Shown here piece by piece: positions 55,636 through 64,000 of a stretch of DNA of 64,000 nucleotides. The notes under the pieces were generated by a model. It was not told where the DNA came from and did no database searches. It saw only the letters and a program-made list of their open reading frames with translations. Numbering within the stretch: position 1 is the first letter of the stretch; each line of letters opens with the position of its first letter. The position numbers were made by a program, and so were the translations under genes. Origin of the DNA: Massilia sp. CF038 (lineage in GTDB: Bacteria; Pseudomonadota; Gammaproteobacteria; Burkholderiales; Burkholderiaceae_D); contig NZ_FQWU01000008.1 of NCBI RefSeq assembly GCF_900129765.1, positions 1 through 64,000 on the forward strand, in the 5' to 3' direction.

Positions 55636-57186
55636 ATGATGACCTTTACAATCAAGCGGCGCCTGTTCCTGTCGAATCTGCTGGCAGTGGTGTTTGTCAT
55701 GCTCGTTGGCCTGATCGGCTGGCGCGCGGTCGGCACCCTGGACGCGTCGATGGACGCCATCAGTATTAATGAAGCGGCCATGAAGGACCAGTTGCAGGCC
55801 GACCAGGCCCATGACGCGCTGCGCGCTGATATCCTGGCCGCCTTGCTGGCCAGCGGACAGGGCGATGCCGCCGCGCTGGAACAGGTGAAAAAAGATGTCG
55901 ATGAACATATTGCACTGTTCCGTGCACGCATCAAGAGCATGGACAGCGCCGGCACTGACGCCGAGGTGCGCCAGGCCATCGACCAAGTGCGGCCGGACAT
56001 GGACCGCTATCTGGCCCAAAGTGCCGAGATGGCGCGGCTGGCGCTGGCCGACAAGGAGGCGGCCCAGGCGCGCTTCCCGGCCTTCATGGCCAGCTTCCGC
56101 GTACTGGAAAAGAGCATGGGCAATTTGAGCGAACTGATGGAAAAGGATTCCGACAGCGTCAAGGAGGTGGGCGATGCCGCCGTCGTCAGTTCAACCAGGC
56201 AAATAGTCGGCTTCGCGTTGCTGGCGCTGGTGTGCATGGTGGTGTCCGGCGCCTGGATTGCGCGCTCGATCACGGTGCCGCTCGATGCCGTGGTTGGCTT
56301 TGCCGCGCGCGTGGCCGAGGGCGACCTGTCAGGCCGCATGGACACCGTCGACGGCGACCGCACCGAAACCGGCCTGCTCAAGCAAGCCCTGGTCAACATG
56401 AATGGCAATTTGCACCGCATCGTCAGTGAAGTGCGGCGCGGGACCGAAACCATCACGCTGGGCTCGCAGGAAATTGCCGCCGGCAATCTGGACCTGTCAT
56501 CGCGCACCGAAGAGCAGGCCAGTTCGCTCGAAGAGACTGCCGCGTCCATGGAAGAACTAACCTCGACCGTTCGTCAGAACAAGGAAAACGCTGGCCAGGC
56601 CACGGAACTGGCGGCGTCGGCCTCGGCATTGGCGCAGCGTGGCGGCCAACTGGTCGGACAAGTGGTGCAGACCATGGGCCAGATCAATCAGTCCTCGGGG
56701 CAGATTGTCGACATTATCGATGTGATCGAGGGCATCGCCTTCCAGACCAATATTCTGGCCTTGAACGCGGCAGTGGAGGCGGCACGCGCTGGCGAGCAGG
56801 GGCGCGGCTTTGCGGTGGTGGCAGCCGAAGTGCGGGCACTGGCGCAGCGGTCAGACACGGCAGCCAAGGAGATCAAGGTGCTGATCGACGCCTCGGCCGG
56901 CCAGGTGGAGGCCGGTAGCCGGCTGGTTGACCAGGCAGGCGCGGGCATGGACGACATTGTGGCCGGCATCGCGAAAGTCAGCAGCATTGTGGCCGAGATT
57001 GGGGCCGCAACGCGGGAGCAGGCCACGGGCATCGATCAAATCAATGAGGCCATCGTCAATATCGACAGCGCAACCCAGCAGAACGCAGCGTTGGTGGAGG
57101 AGGCGGCCGCCACGGCAGCGTCGCTGGCCCAGCAGACTGAGGCGTTGACGAAAGTAGTGAGCGTGTTCCGGCTGGCTGCGGCCTGA
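55636..57186 (+). CDS. methyl-accepting chemotaxis protein with 4HB sensor
   Basis: 516 residues. TM1 (about 11-30), periplasmic four-helix-bundle domain of about 150 residues, TM2 (about 190-212), HAMP, and the signalling domain with '[29 protein letters not shown]' and hairpin tip '[32 protein letters not shown]'. A CheR docking pentapeptide is not evident at the end. It senses a periplasmic or membrane signal and controls CheA. Being 10 bp behind an outer-membrane barrel gene is unusual and hints that the barrel brings in its ligand. Confidence 0.93.
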   Translation: MMTFTIKRRLFLSNLLAVVFVMLVGLIGWRAVGTLDASMDAISINEAAMKDQLQADQAHDALRADILAALLASGQGDAAALEQVKKDVDEHIALFRARIKSMDSAGTDAEVRQAIDQVRPDMDRYLAQSAEMARLALADKEAAQARFPAFMASFRVLEKSMGNLSELMEKDSDSVKEVGDAAVVSSTRQIVGFALLALVCMVVSGAWIARSITVPLDAVVGFAARVAEGDLSGRMDTVDGDRTETGLLKQALVNMNGNLHRIVSEVRRGTETITLGSQEIAAGNLDLSSRTEEQASSLEETAASMEELTSTVRQNKENAGQATELAASASALAQRGGQLVGQVVQTMGQINQSSGQIVDIIDVIEGIAFQTNILALNAAVEAARAGEQGRGFAVVAAEVRALAQRSDTAAKEIKVLIDASAGQVEAGSRLVDQAGAGMDDIVAGIAKVSSIVAEIGAATREQATGIDQINEAIVNIDSATQQNAALVEEAAATAASLAQQTEALTKVVSVFRLAAA

Positions 57187-57284
57187 ACGGATTTTCTTGC
57201 TCATCCGTGTTTTACCGTACGGATAGATTGAACCTGCTCTGGCATCCTGAATGCATTACTTCAACACATTCAAGGAGCGCGATC

Positions 57285-57362
57285 ATGGGTAAATATTTTT
57301 TAGGTTGGCTGCTGGGCGTGCCGGCGGTGGTTTTGGTGATTCTGTACCTGATCTTCAATTGA
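57285..57362 (+). CDS. 25-residue membrane peptide
   Basis: Open frame MGKYFLGWLLGVPAVVLVIL followed by YLIFN and TGA. The whole peptide is one hydrophobic helix. It has a consensus AAGGAG at 57272-57277, 7 bp before the ATG, and TTG-start alternatives are absent. A conserved-looking 'GKYFLGWLLGVP' start argues for a real gene rather than chance. It lies between the chemoreceptor gene and the convergent ZIP gene. Role unknown; possibly a regulator of a membrane protein. Confidence 0.6.
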   Translation: MGKYFLGWLLGVPAVVLVILYLIFN

Positions 57363-57374
57363 CCGGATGGCCGC

Positions 57375-58121
57375 TCAGGCGGCCATATGCGCCAGTACAA
57401 AGGCGGCCAGAAATCCGGCAACGGTGATCAGGCCGCTGAAATCATGGGCCACTTCGTATGCTTCCGGCACCATGGTGTCCGCCAGCATGGCCAGAATGGC
57501 GCCCGCTGCGGTCGCCGTGGTCGCGCCGATGACGTCGTCGGAAAAGTGGCGAAACACCGTGTAGCCGGCCAGCGACGCCAGGCTGCATGCGAGCGCGATG
57601 GTGGTCCACATGCCGAACACATACAGCGGGCTGCGGCCCGCTTTTTTCATGCCTGCCGCGCTGGACAGGCCTTCGGGCAGATTCGACAGGAAGATGGCGG
57701 CCACCGCAATCACGCTGACCTTGCCGCCGCCAATGAGGCTCAAGCCGATCACGATGGACTCGGGTATGCCGTCCAGCAGTGAGCCGAGCGCGATGGCCGC
57801 ACCGCTACCGCTGCTGTCCGACTGTTGCGTGCCCGAACGCTTGCGATGCCGTGCGCCATGGCGTGCCAGGGCCCAGTTGGCGGCAGTGAACACCAGCGCG
57901 CCGCCCAGAAAGCCAAGTGCAGTGGCGTCGAAACCGCCGCGCCGGAATGCTTCTTCCATCAGTCCCAGCGACAGGGCGGAGATGAGTACGCCGCTGCCAA
58001 AGGCCATGATCGCCGCCACCGCGCGTTGCGGCAAGGCCAGAAAATAACCACCCAGGGCACCGAGCACCAGTGCCGAACCGGCCATCAAACCCCACAGTGC
58101 CGCCTGCAGCCAGATTGGCAT
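57375..58121 (-). CDS. ZIP family metal transporter
   Basis: 248 residues from ATG 58121 (MPIWLQ); an alternative start at 58151 adds 10 residues. Eight hydrophobic segments. The metal pathway blocks are 'GSLLDGIPESIVIGLSL' in TM4 and 'IFLSNLPEGLSSAAGM' in TM5. The first has Asp in place of the usual His/Asn. A His-rich loop before TM4 ('RHGARHRKRSG') could bind metal. It probably imports zinc or iron. Confidence 0.88.
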   Translation of the reverse strand: MPIWLQAALWGLMAGSALVLGALGGYFLALPQRAVAAIMAFGSGVLISALSLGLMEEAFRRGGFDATALGFLGGALVFTAANWALARHGARHRKRSGTQQSDSSGSGAAIALGSLLDGIPESIVIGLSLIGGGKVSVIAVAAIFLSNLPEGLSSAAGMKKAGRSPLYVFGMWTTIALACSLASLAGYTVFRHFSDDVIGATTATAAGAILAMLADTMVPEAYEVAHDFSGLITVAGFLAAFVLAHMAA

Positions 58122-58273
58122 ACCTGCCCCTAGTCGATCGCAATATTTCATCCTAACATCGGCGCGTTTCGAGGTGCGCCGCCCAAGCGCGGGCGCGAGC
58201 ACGATTGAGACAGCACAAGCTCGATCCAACATCGCTGCTCACACTAGTCCAATCAAACACGCTGGAGATACGC

Positions 58274-58693
58274 ATGCCCACGCTTTCAGCATCGACCACT
58301 GCCCAATTGCGGCAGCGTCTTATTGCGGCGCGCGCCGAAGTCCTGCCCCACATACAGGGGCGTACTGAATCACCAGAGGAGGCGCCGGTGTCGCTGCGCG
58401 CCCATTTGGGCCAGCCCGACGACATGGCCCAGGCAAGCAATGTCGGCGACAACGAAATGGCGCAACTCGGGCAAGAACAAGCACTGCTGCGCGACATCGA
58501 CAGCGCCCTGGCGCGGCTGGACGAAGGCGTGGCGAACGTCTGCATTGTGTGCGGCAACAGCATTCCTGACGAGCGGCTGCTGGCGCTGCCAACGGCACAA
58601 ACCTGCATGCCGTGTCAGCAGCGCACCGAGGCGCAAGGGCAGGGGCCGCAGGGGCCGCCATGTAGCCAACTCGGCTTCGTCAGCCTGCGCTAA
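58274..58693 (+). CDS. TraR/DksA-type zinc-finger protein
   Basis: 139 residues. N-terminal helical coiled-coil hairpin (about 1-85), then the four-cysteine zinc finger 'CIVCGN...TCMPCQ' (spacing C-x2-C-x17-C-x2-C). Members act on RNA polymerase, some with ppGpp. The Asp pair at the coiled-coil tip typical of DksA is not clear here. The ATG follows GGAGATACGC. An in-frame upstream ATG at 58205 would add 23 residues of no clear quality. Confidence 0.88.
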   Translation: MPTLSASTTAQLRQRLIAARAEVLPHIQGRTESPEEAPVSLRAHLGQPDDMAQASNVGDNEMAQLGQEQALLRDIDSALARLDEGVANVCIVCGNSIPDERLLALPTAQTCMPCQQRTEAQGQGPQGPPCSQLGFVSLR

Positions 58694-59007
58694 GGTCTGC
58701 CGGTACGGTCTTGCGCATCGTCTGCGCGTGTGGCCCGGTCGCGCGTGGTGGCAGGGGTTTCCTTGCCATCGCCACCAGGTGCCTGGCCCAGCCCCGGTCC
58801 ACCTACCGGGTCGATGACCGGGCCCGAGCCGATCGCCGTGTTGACGACGGGCGGCTGATGCGGGTCTTGCGCCTGCTTGCCTGGGCCGATGATTTTGTCA
58901 GCGTCGCCGTGTGCCAGCGGATCAGGTGAATGGGTGGGTATCGGCGGCTGGATGTGGCGGCGCGCAGGGTCTTGCGTATCGAGCTTGTCGTCGCTGTCGC
59001 GGTTCAT
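58690..59007 (-). CDS. disordered acidic hypothetical protein, 105 aa
   Basis: Rich in Pro, Gly, Asp and Gln, with no hydrophobic core, so probably intrinsically disordered ('PPIPTHSPDPLAHGDADKIIGPGKQAQDPHQPPVV'). A near-perfect ribosome site (AGGAGGGAGC) supports translation. Its stop overlaps the DksA-like stop on the other strand. The neighbour upstream is the host-attachment gene, and the two may be co-transcribed (11-bp gap). No function can be assigned. Confidence 0.65.
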   Translation of the reverse strand: MNRDSDDKLDTQDPARRHIQPPIPTHSPDPLAHGDADKIIGPGKQAQDPHQPPVVNTAIGSGPVIDPVGGPGLGQAPGGDGKETPATTRDRATRADDAQDRTGRP

Positions 59008-59018
59008 GCTCCCTCCTG

Positions 59019-59504
59019 TTAGTGCAATTGTTCCCGCAACTGCTGCGGATTCAAATGGGTATAGTCCTTGTTCACTTCATTCGTGATCAGGGACTTGACG
59101 TGCGGATCGAGAAACGCACGCAGCGCGCCCAAAAATTGCGGCGAAGCAGAGATGACCAGCTCCTTGAAGCGGCCTTCCTGATGCGCTTGCAGCAGAAAAT
59201 GGGAAATGTCTTTGGCGAACTGCTCGGCCTCCTGTTCAGCCGGGGTGTGTGCCGGCTGATAGGTTTTGTTGGGTGCCCCCACGCCGGCGTTGTGCGCGGC
59301 GCCCACCCCCTGAGTGCCGCCGATGTTGTGGCCGCTTTTGCCAGCTGCCGTAGGACCGAATTTGTCGGATTCCGTTTCCGTGACGCGCAGGCGGACCGCG
59401 GAATTGACCATGTCCTCGACTTCCTGCAAAGGCTGGGCCGGGTCGGATTCGGCGAAGATGCGGGCGCGGCTCGCGTTGGCGGTGATAATCCATGTGGCTC
59501 GCAT
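59019..59504 (-). CDS. host attachment family protein
   Basis: 161 residues. 'TWIITANASRARIFAESDPAQPLQEVEDMVN' at the start, a disordered Gly/Ala middle (about 50-85), then 'FAKDISHFLLQAHQEGRFKELVISASPQFLGALRAFLDPHVKSLITNEVNKDYTHL', which matches the PF10116 'Protein required for attachment to host cells' family. The fold resembles release-factor-like domains; the biological role here is not established. Confidence 0.9.
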   Translation of the reverse strand: MRATWIITANASRARIFAESDPAQPLQEVEDMVNSAVRLRVTETESDKFGPTAAGKSGHNIGGTQGVGAAHNAGVGAPNKTYQPAHTPAEQEAEQFAKDISHFLLQAHQEGRFKELVISASPQFLGALRAFLDPHVKSLITNEVNKDYTHLNPQQLREQLH

Positions 59505-59636
59505 GCTACCCCCTCACTGAGTGATTGGCGATGCACCAGTATAGGCGCGGCCAAAAATGGCTGGCGCACTGGCGTCACTGGCGCGCCATTGTTGGTATGA
59601 TCAATGCACTTGCCCCTCACCACGATCGGAAACGCA

Positions 59637-60599
59637 ATGCTCATCGTCACTCATGGAGGCAAATTCCACGCCGATGATGCCTGGGCCGTGGCTGTACTCA
59701 AGGTGCTGTTTCCTGCCGCGCAGATCGTGCGCACGCGCGACATCGCCACCATCGAGGGGGCTGATTTTGCCGTGGACGTGGGCGGCATCTGGGATCCGGC
59801 CACGGGCCGCTTCGACCATCACCAGAAAGGCTTCAGCGGCGCCCGCGCGACTGGCGTGCCGTATGCCAGCGCGGGTCTGGTGTGGCGCGAATACGGTGGC
59901 GCATGCGTCAGTGCACTGTGCGCCACGCACATTGGGCACCAACTGTCCGACGAAAAGGCACGCGAGATTGCCTACGGCATCGACACCGATATCGTGCAAT
60001 ACCTCGACCTGTCGGATGTGGGCGCGGCCAAGAATGCGCCTGGCGGCTACGGCTTGTCGGCCGTCATTTCCGGCTTCAATCCGAACTGGCTCGACGAAGA
60101 AAGGCTGGGCTACGGCGCCGACGCCGATGCCTACCGGCTTGGGCAGTTCGGCAGCGCGATGGCGCTGCTGACCGATATCATCATCAATGCCGTCAAGTAC
60201 CGCGTTGGCGCGATGCTGGCGGTGGAGCAGGTGCGCCAGTCCCAGCCGCTGGAAAAAGGCCAGCTGCTGTTCCTGAAAAACGGCGCCTTGCCCTGGACCC
60301 AGGTGGTACGCAAGGAAATGCCGAAGGTGCTGTTTGTGATCAGCCACAGCCTGGCGGAAAACCGCTACATGCTGCACACGGTGCCGGTCAGTCAGGACAG
60401 CTTCAAGGCCAGGGCCGACTTGCCCGAAACGTGGGCCGGTTTGCGCGATGCCGATCTGGCTGCGGTGACCGGTGTGCCCGATGCGATTTTTTGCCACAAC
60501 GGCCGCTTTATCGCGGCCGCCAAGTCCTACCAGGGCGCGCATGCCATGGCGCTGCAAGCGCTGGACGCCGTTGCAGCAGGCTTGCCCGGCAAATCCTGA
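59637..60599 (+). CDS. MYG1-family (UPF0160) hydrolase
   Basis: 320 residues from ATG 59637 (MLIVTHGGKFHADD). The opening 'VTHGGKFHADDAWAVAVLKVLFP' and 'DVGGIWDPATGRFDHHQKGFSG' match the MYG1 family of DHH-like metal-dependent exonucleases, with HADD and DHH metal sites. In eukaryotes MYG1 processes RNA in nucleolus and mitochondria. A longer start at 59604 is possible but adds 11 poor residues. Confidence 0.9.
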   Translation: MLIVTHGGKFHADDAWAVAVLKVLFPAAQIVRTRDIATIEGADFAVDVGGIWDPATGRFDHHQKGFSGARATGVPYASAGLVWREYGGACVSALCATHIGHQLSDEKAREIAYGIDTDIVQYLDLSDVGAAKNAPGGYGLSAVISGFNPNWLDEERLGYGADADAYRLGQFGSAMALLTDIIINAVKYRVGAMLAVEQVRQSQPLEKGQLLFLKNGALPWTQVVRKEMPKVLFVISHSLAENRYMLHTVPVSQDSFKARADLPETWAGLRDADLAAVTGVPDAIFCHNGRFIAAAKSYQGAHAMALQALDAVAAGLPGKS

Positions 60600-60613
60600 G
60601 CCTGCAATGGGGT

Positions 60614-61660
60614 TTAGAAATCGGCGTTGAAGCCGGCGCCGATCGATTTCTGCGAATAGTTGTAATCGATCAGGCTTTGGCCGTATCCAGCTGACAGCTG
60701 CACGTAACCCTTCAGGTTGGTGGTGATGGGATACGCCCAGCCTGCCTGCAGGAAGCCGTGATTGGTGCTGAAATTGCGCCGTCCCATCAGCGAGTATTCA
60801 TAGCCGTTGTCGCGGTACACGGCGCTGATATCGCCATGGCCCATGAAGTCGGTGATGTCCGGATTGTCATTGTCGGACTTGGCATTGTCGAGACGGCGCC
60901 ACACGCGCGTGCTCAAGGCAAAGTTGCCACGGTCAACGCCCAGCTCGGCATACAGGCGGTTCCAGCTGCGCGACAGCGTCCCGGTCTGGCCGTTGGACTG
61001 GTGCACCAGTCCCAGGTTCAAATAGCGGACATTGACGCCAGCGAGCTCCTTGTTGATCGGCATGACGGCCATGACTTCAGGCTGGTAATTGGTTTCGCGG
61101 AACGGGCTGGACGCCGCGCGGTTGTACGCCTGCCAAAAACTTTGCTGGGTGTAGCCCAGCCAGATATCGAAGGGCAAGCCCGCCACTTGCTCGGCCGCCT
61201 TTACCTTGAAGCTGAGCTGGTAAGTCAGCTCCACCCGTTTGGGCGCCAGGCCGGCCGGCGTCTGCGAGCGGTAGGGCTCGGTATTTGACTGGTTGCTGTA
61301 GTTGGCCAGCAGCAGATAGTTTTCGTGGTGAGGACGGAAGGAGAACACGCCGCGGCGCGCGCTCGGTACCAATTCCCATGATTGCTCGGTGCGCGAAATC
61401 GGCGTTTCAGGTGGCGCTTTGGTGGCCGATGCCACGGGCGGAATCGGCGCTGGCGCGGCTGCATTCGCATCCGGGATCGGGGCGCCGGCCACGGTGGCGG
61501 CAGTGGCTGCCTTGGTCAATTCATCGAAGCAGCCCAGGCGCGCACTGGCGTCGCCTAAGGCGGAACAGCGCAGCAACTGATTTTCCAGTTCGCCCGCTTG
61601 GGCAAAGGCAGTGGCAAGGGTGAGGGCGGTAAACAGGATTCGTGGGGCGGCAGCGTGCAT
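60614..61660 (-). CDS. pldA: outer-membrane phospholipase A1
   Basis: 348 residues. Signal peptide 1-22 ('FAQAG'). Residues 25-95 form an N-terminal extension with 'LLRCSALGDASARLGCFDEL' (paired cysteines) and an Ala-Pro linker. The OMPLA barrel follows, with the catalytic triad His220, Ser222 ('LVHQSNG') and Asn234 ('SRSWNRLY'), and the 'SSPFRETNYQPE' signature. It hydrolyses phospholipids that reach the outer leaflet. The final Phe suits barrel insertion. Confidence 0.93.
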   Translation of the reverse strand: MHAAAPRILFTALTLATAFAQAGELENQLLRCSALGDASARLGCFDELTKAATAATVAGAPIPDANAAAPAPIPPVASATKAPPETPISRTEQSWELVPSARRGVFSFRPHHENYLLLANYSNQSNTEPYRSQTPAGLAPKRVELTYQLSFKVKAAEQVAGLPFDIWLGYTQQSFWQAYNRAASSPFRETNYQPEVMAVMPINKELAGVNVRYLNLGLVHQSNGQTGTLSRSWNRLYAELGVDRGNFALSTRVWRRLDNAKSDNDNPDITDFMGHGDISAVYRDNGYEYSLMGRRNFSTNHGFLQAGWAYPITTNLKGYVQLSAGYGQSLIDYNYSQKSIGAGFNADF

Positions 61661-61837
61661 TCTTGTTGTTTTCTTTTAAAAGGGGAAAGCAGGGACACGC
61701 ACTGGCGGCAGTCTGCGCGAGCAGGCCGGGTCGAACGCGAAAGGGTGGAATTGTCGCTCAAATGCAATTTTTACGGCGCGCTGTAGCCGCCGTGCACATC
61801 GTTCGCGTGGGCCGCCCGGGCGGACGGCCCGGGAGGT

Positions 61838-63481
61838 TTAACGCGCGGCCAGGCGCTTGAGCGGTTTGGCCGCCGGCCCGGCCGGACGGCGCGGCCTGGC
61901 CGGCGGGGTCTGAATGCTGTCGTCCAGGCGGAACTGGCCCACCACCTCCAGTAGCCGCTGGGCCTGCTGTTGCATGCTCTCCGCAGCGGCGCTTGCCTCC
62001 TCCACCAGCGCCGCGTTTTGCTGGGTGACCGCATCCATTTGCGTAATCGCCTGGTTGACCTGAGCGATACCGGAACTTTGCTCGTTGGTTGCCACGCTGA
62101 TCTCGCCCATGATGTCCGTCACGCGGCGCACGCTGGCCACTACCTCGTCCATGGTGCTGCCCGCTTCGGCCACAAGGCGGTTGCCAACCGCGACTGTGTC
62201 CACCGAGGCGCCGATGAGGGTCTTGATTTCCTTGGCGGCGGCAGCGCTGCGCTGCGCCAGGTTGCGTACCTCGGTCGCCACGACGGCAAAGCCGCGTCCT
62301 TGCTCGCCTGCCCGCGCCGCTTCCACTGCGGCATTGAGGGCCAGAATATTGGTCTGGAAGGCGATCCCGTCGATGACGCTGATGATGTCGACGATTTTCT
62401 TGGACGAGTCGTTGATGGATGCCATCGTATCCACCACTTGCGACACCACCGAGCCACCCTTGATTGCCACGTCCGAGGCAGTGGCCGCCAACTGGTTGGC
62501 CAGGCGCGCATTTTCCGCGTTCTGGGTCACGGTGGAGGTTAGTTCCTCCATTGAGGCGGCGGTTTCTTCCAGCGAGCTGGCCTGTTCTTCGGTGCGCGAG
62601 GACAAGTCGAGATTGCCCGCTGCAATCTGGCCCGAAGCGGTGGCAATCGTGTCGGTGCCGGTGCGCACTTCGTTGACGATCTTGGCGAGGTCGTCGCGCA
62701 TGGCGCGTATGCCGTGCAGCATGCTGCTGTTGTCATCGTGCTTGACATCGATTGCCACGCTCAAGTCGCCTTCGGCAATCTTGCGCGTGATGCCGGACGC
62801 GTATTCCGGTTCACCGCCCAGCTGGCCGAGCAAGCCGCGGCTGATCACGGTGCCGACAGCCAGCAGCACAATGGCCAGCACCAGGGCGCCCATTGTGAAC
62901 GTGATGGCGCGGCCGCGAATGGTAGCTTCGACCGTGTCGACGTAGACGCCGGAACCGATCACCCAGCCCCAGGGCGCAAAGCCCTTGACGTAGGAAACCT
63001 TGCGCACTGGCGTGTCGGAACCCGGTTTTGGCCACATGTATTCAACCGCCCCCGCGCCGCTGGCTTTGACGGTGTTCACGAACTCCACGAACAGCGCCTT
63101 GCCTTCGGGATCTTTGGTGCCGGACAAATCTTTGGTGTCGAGTTCGGGTTTGATCGGATGCATGATCATGACCGGCTTCATGTCATTCACCCAAAAATAC
63201 TCGTTACCGGAGTAGCGCAGGCTTTTGAGGACGGCAAGTGCCTTCGTTTGTGCTTCGGCCTGGGTCATCACGCCGGCGCTGGCTTGCTTGTTGAAATCGG
63301 CGACGATGCCGTGCGCTACTTCCACGGCCTGGCGCACACTGTCCTTGCGCTCTTGCATGATGAGGCCGCGTTCCGAGACCAGGAAGATGGCCGTCAATAT
63401 CACGACCCCCACGATGGCACTGATGATCGGAATGGCGAGTTTCTTCGCCATGCTCATTGATTTGAGAAAGTCGAACGCCAT
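61838..63481 (-). CDS. methyl-accepting chemotaxis protein with single cache domain
   Basis: 547 residues. TM1 (about 14-34), sCache_2-type periplasmic domain (about 40-190; '[40 protein letters not shown]', '[13 protein letters not shown]'), TM2 (about 195-218), HAMP, and the signalling domain with '[17 protein letters not shown]' and '[36 protein letters not shown]'. A basic C-terminal tail ends the protein. AAGGGGACACC precedes the ATG. Cache_2 domains often bind small organic acids or pyruvate-like ligands. Confidence 0.93.
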   Translation of the reverse strand: MAFDFLKSMSMAKKLAIPIISAIVGVVILTAIFLVSERGLIMQERKDSVRQAVEVAHGIVADFNKQASAGVMTQAEAQTKALAVLKSLRYSGNEYFWVNDMKPVMIMHPIKPELDTKDLSGTKDPEGKALFVEFVNTVKASGAGAVEYMWPKPGSDTPVRKVSYVKGFAPWGWVIGSGVYVDTVEATIRGRAITFTMGALVLAIVLLAVGTVISRGLLGQLGGEPEYASGITRKIAEGDLSVAIDVKHDDNSSMLHGIRAMRDDLAKIVNEVRTGTDTIATASGQIAAGNLDLSSRTEEQASSLEETAASMEELTSTVTQNAENARLANQLAATASDVAIKGGSVVSQVVDTMASINDSSKKIVDIISVIDGIAFQTNILALNAAVEAARAGEQGRGFAVVATEVRNLAQRSAAAAKEIKTLIGASVDTVAVGNRLVAEAGSTMDEVVASVRRVTDIMGEISVATNEQSSGIAQVNQAITQMDAVTQQNAALVEEASAAAESMQQQAQRLLEVVGQFRLDDSIQTPPARPRRPAGPAAKPLKRLAAR

Positions 63482-63522
63482 GGTGTCCCCTTATTGTTGG
63501 TTGTTGTGCCGAGCGTGAATTC

Positions 63523-63551
63523 AGAATGTCACGGCCCTTGCTCGGTGTCAA
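63523..63551 (-). promoter_or_regulatory. candidate promoter of the cache chemoreceptor
   Basis: On the minus strand TTGACA (63546-63551) is followed after 17 bp by CATTCT (63523-63528). The -35 box is perfect and the -10 box is weak. It lies about 45 bp before the start codon. Confidence 0.35.
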
Positions 63552-63662
63552 TGCGGCCTTTGTTCAAAATCTCGCCCTGCTCAGCTGAAATTAATAGTTG
63601 GTGGTATATTGCTGCAATGCAGCATAAATTGCCCGTAAGAATATATCCCATCTATTAATAAT

Positions 63663-64000
63663 ATGAAAACTTCTCTGACGACCGGTCGCCAGTTCACGGT
63701 TGGTGCCAAACTGACCACATTTACGCTGGCGCTGGTCGGCGCCATGTTCATTTCTTTCATTGCCTTCGTGGCATATACGATGTCAGCCTCGCTGGATCAG
63801 CGCGCAACCGAGCTGGTCAAAACCCAGGCGCAGGGCGTGGGAAACATGATCGAGACCTTCAATCGCACCGAGCTTGGCGCGGTCGACAAGTTCCACAAGG
63901 TGTACGCCAGTCTCTTGCCGGGCACTTTTTCGGTGGATACGACGCGCACCCTGGACACCGGTGGCGTGGTGGTGCCGGTGATGCAGCACGATGGCGTGGA
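63663..64000 (+). CDS. N-terminal part of a cache-type chemoreceptor, cut by the window end
   Basis: The frame runs from ATG 63663 to the end of the window (112 codons). It starts with a short basic segment, TM1 at about 14-42 ('LTTFTLALVGAMFISFIAFVAYTM'), then 'LDQRATELVKTQAQGVGNMIETFNRTELGAVDKFHKVYASLLPGTFSVD', the helical start of a Cache_3-Cache_2 type sensor domain. Signalling regions lie beyond the window. There is no clear Shine-Dalgarno sequence. The 181-bp gap with the divergent chemoreceptor holds a TGCTGC/GCAGCA hairpin (63610-63624). Confidence 0.8.
   Translation, partial: MKTSLTTGRQFTVGAKLTTFTLALVGAMFISFIAFVAYTMSASLDQRATELVKTQAQGVGNMIETFNRTELGAVDKFHKVYASLLPGTFSVDTTRTLDTGGVVVPVMQHDGV

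Noticed and set aside
61812-61823. CCGCCCGGGCGG palindrome as terminator of the cache chemoreceptor
   Set aside because: It has no loop and no following T-run.
1-64000. Exosortase, RAYT transposase or injection-system genes to go with the PEP-CTERM, REP-like and DUF4157 features
   Set aside because: None of the reading frames in the window shows the relevant motifs, so the partners must be elsewhere if they exist.

Overview
The window looks like chromosomal DNA of a high-GC betaproteobacterium of the Oxalobacteraceae, most likely Massilia, Telluria, Duganella or a relative. The signs are two secreted proteins with VPEP-type PEP-CTERM tails, chemoreceptors with the Burkholderiales-style signalling core, and a rich set of c-di-GMP and hybrid two-component proteins. 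Identifications rest on motifs and family resemblance read by eye; no database search was run. No rRNA, tRNA, CRISPR array or intact insertion sequence was seen.

Layout. 1-8.7 kb: the tail of a cut gene, a GAF sensor kinase facing an HD-GYP response regulator tail to tail, a Nei-type DNA glycosylase, a DUF3016 protein, and a five-gene leftward group (M15-like peptidase, two secreted proteins, MFS transporter, thioesterase). 9-15.7 kb: a PEP-CTERM protein and a large cucumisin-like subtilase, then a 1.1 kb gene-free block holding a minisatellite of about 28 units, then a protein with a RAMA-like domain and a low-complexity tail. 15.7-20.4 kb: LysR/GST/flavin-binding group, folE followed by a BLUF photoreceptor, and an esterase. 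20.4-25.6 kb: a DUF4157 protein with a nuclease-like C-terminal motif and a small downstream partner, a RelA/SpoT-reminiscent protein, PsiF, and an amino-acid binding protein.

25.7-34.4 kb: a GH5 glucanase with two CBM6-like modules behind a clear promoter and operator-like palindrome, a small lipoprotein, a degenerate M48 protein, an S9 peptidase and a GGDEF-EAL protein. 34.5-43.5 kb: TonB receptor, carotenoid-biosynthesis membrane protein, MpaB/Lcp-type oxygenase, hybrid kinase and diguanylate cyclase; the last four overlap by 4 bp each and look like one metabolic plus sensory operon. 43.6-54 kb: S9 and M28 peptidases, a second PEP-CTERM protein, CAP protein, atypical metallo-beta-lactamase-fold protein with divergent LysR, purT, DUF2058 protein and ribonuclease Z. 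54-64 kb: an outer-membrane barrel upstream of a chemoreceptor, a 25-residue membrane peptide, a ZIP transporter, DksA/TraR-like protein, host-attachment protein, MYG1-like protein, phospholipase A1 and two divergent cache-type chemoreceptors, the last cut by the window end.

Seven REP-like palindromic elements lie between genes across the whole window. They share GTCCCCGCCT and GCGAGGACGATGT blocks, and several differ by paired changes that keep the hairpin. The observations most worth following are the 34.5-43.5 kb operon, the minisatellite with its RAMA neighbour, and the candidate DUF4157 nuclease effector with possible immunity protein.
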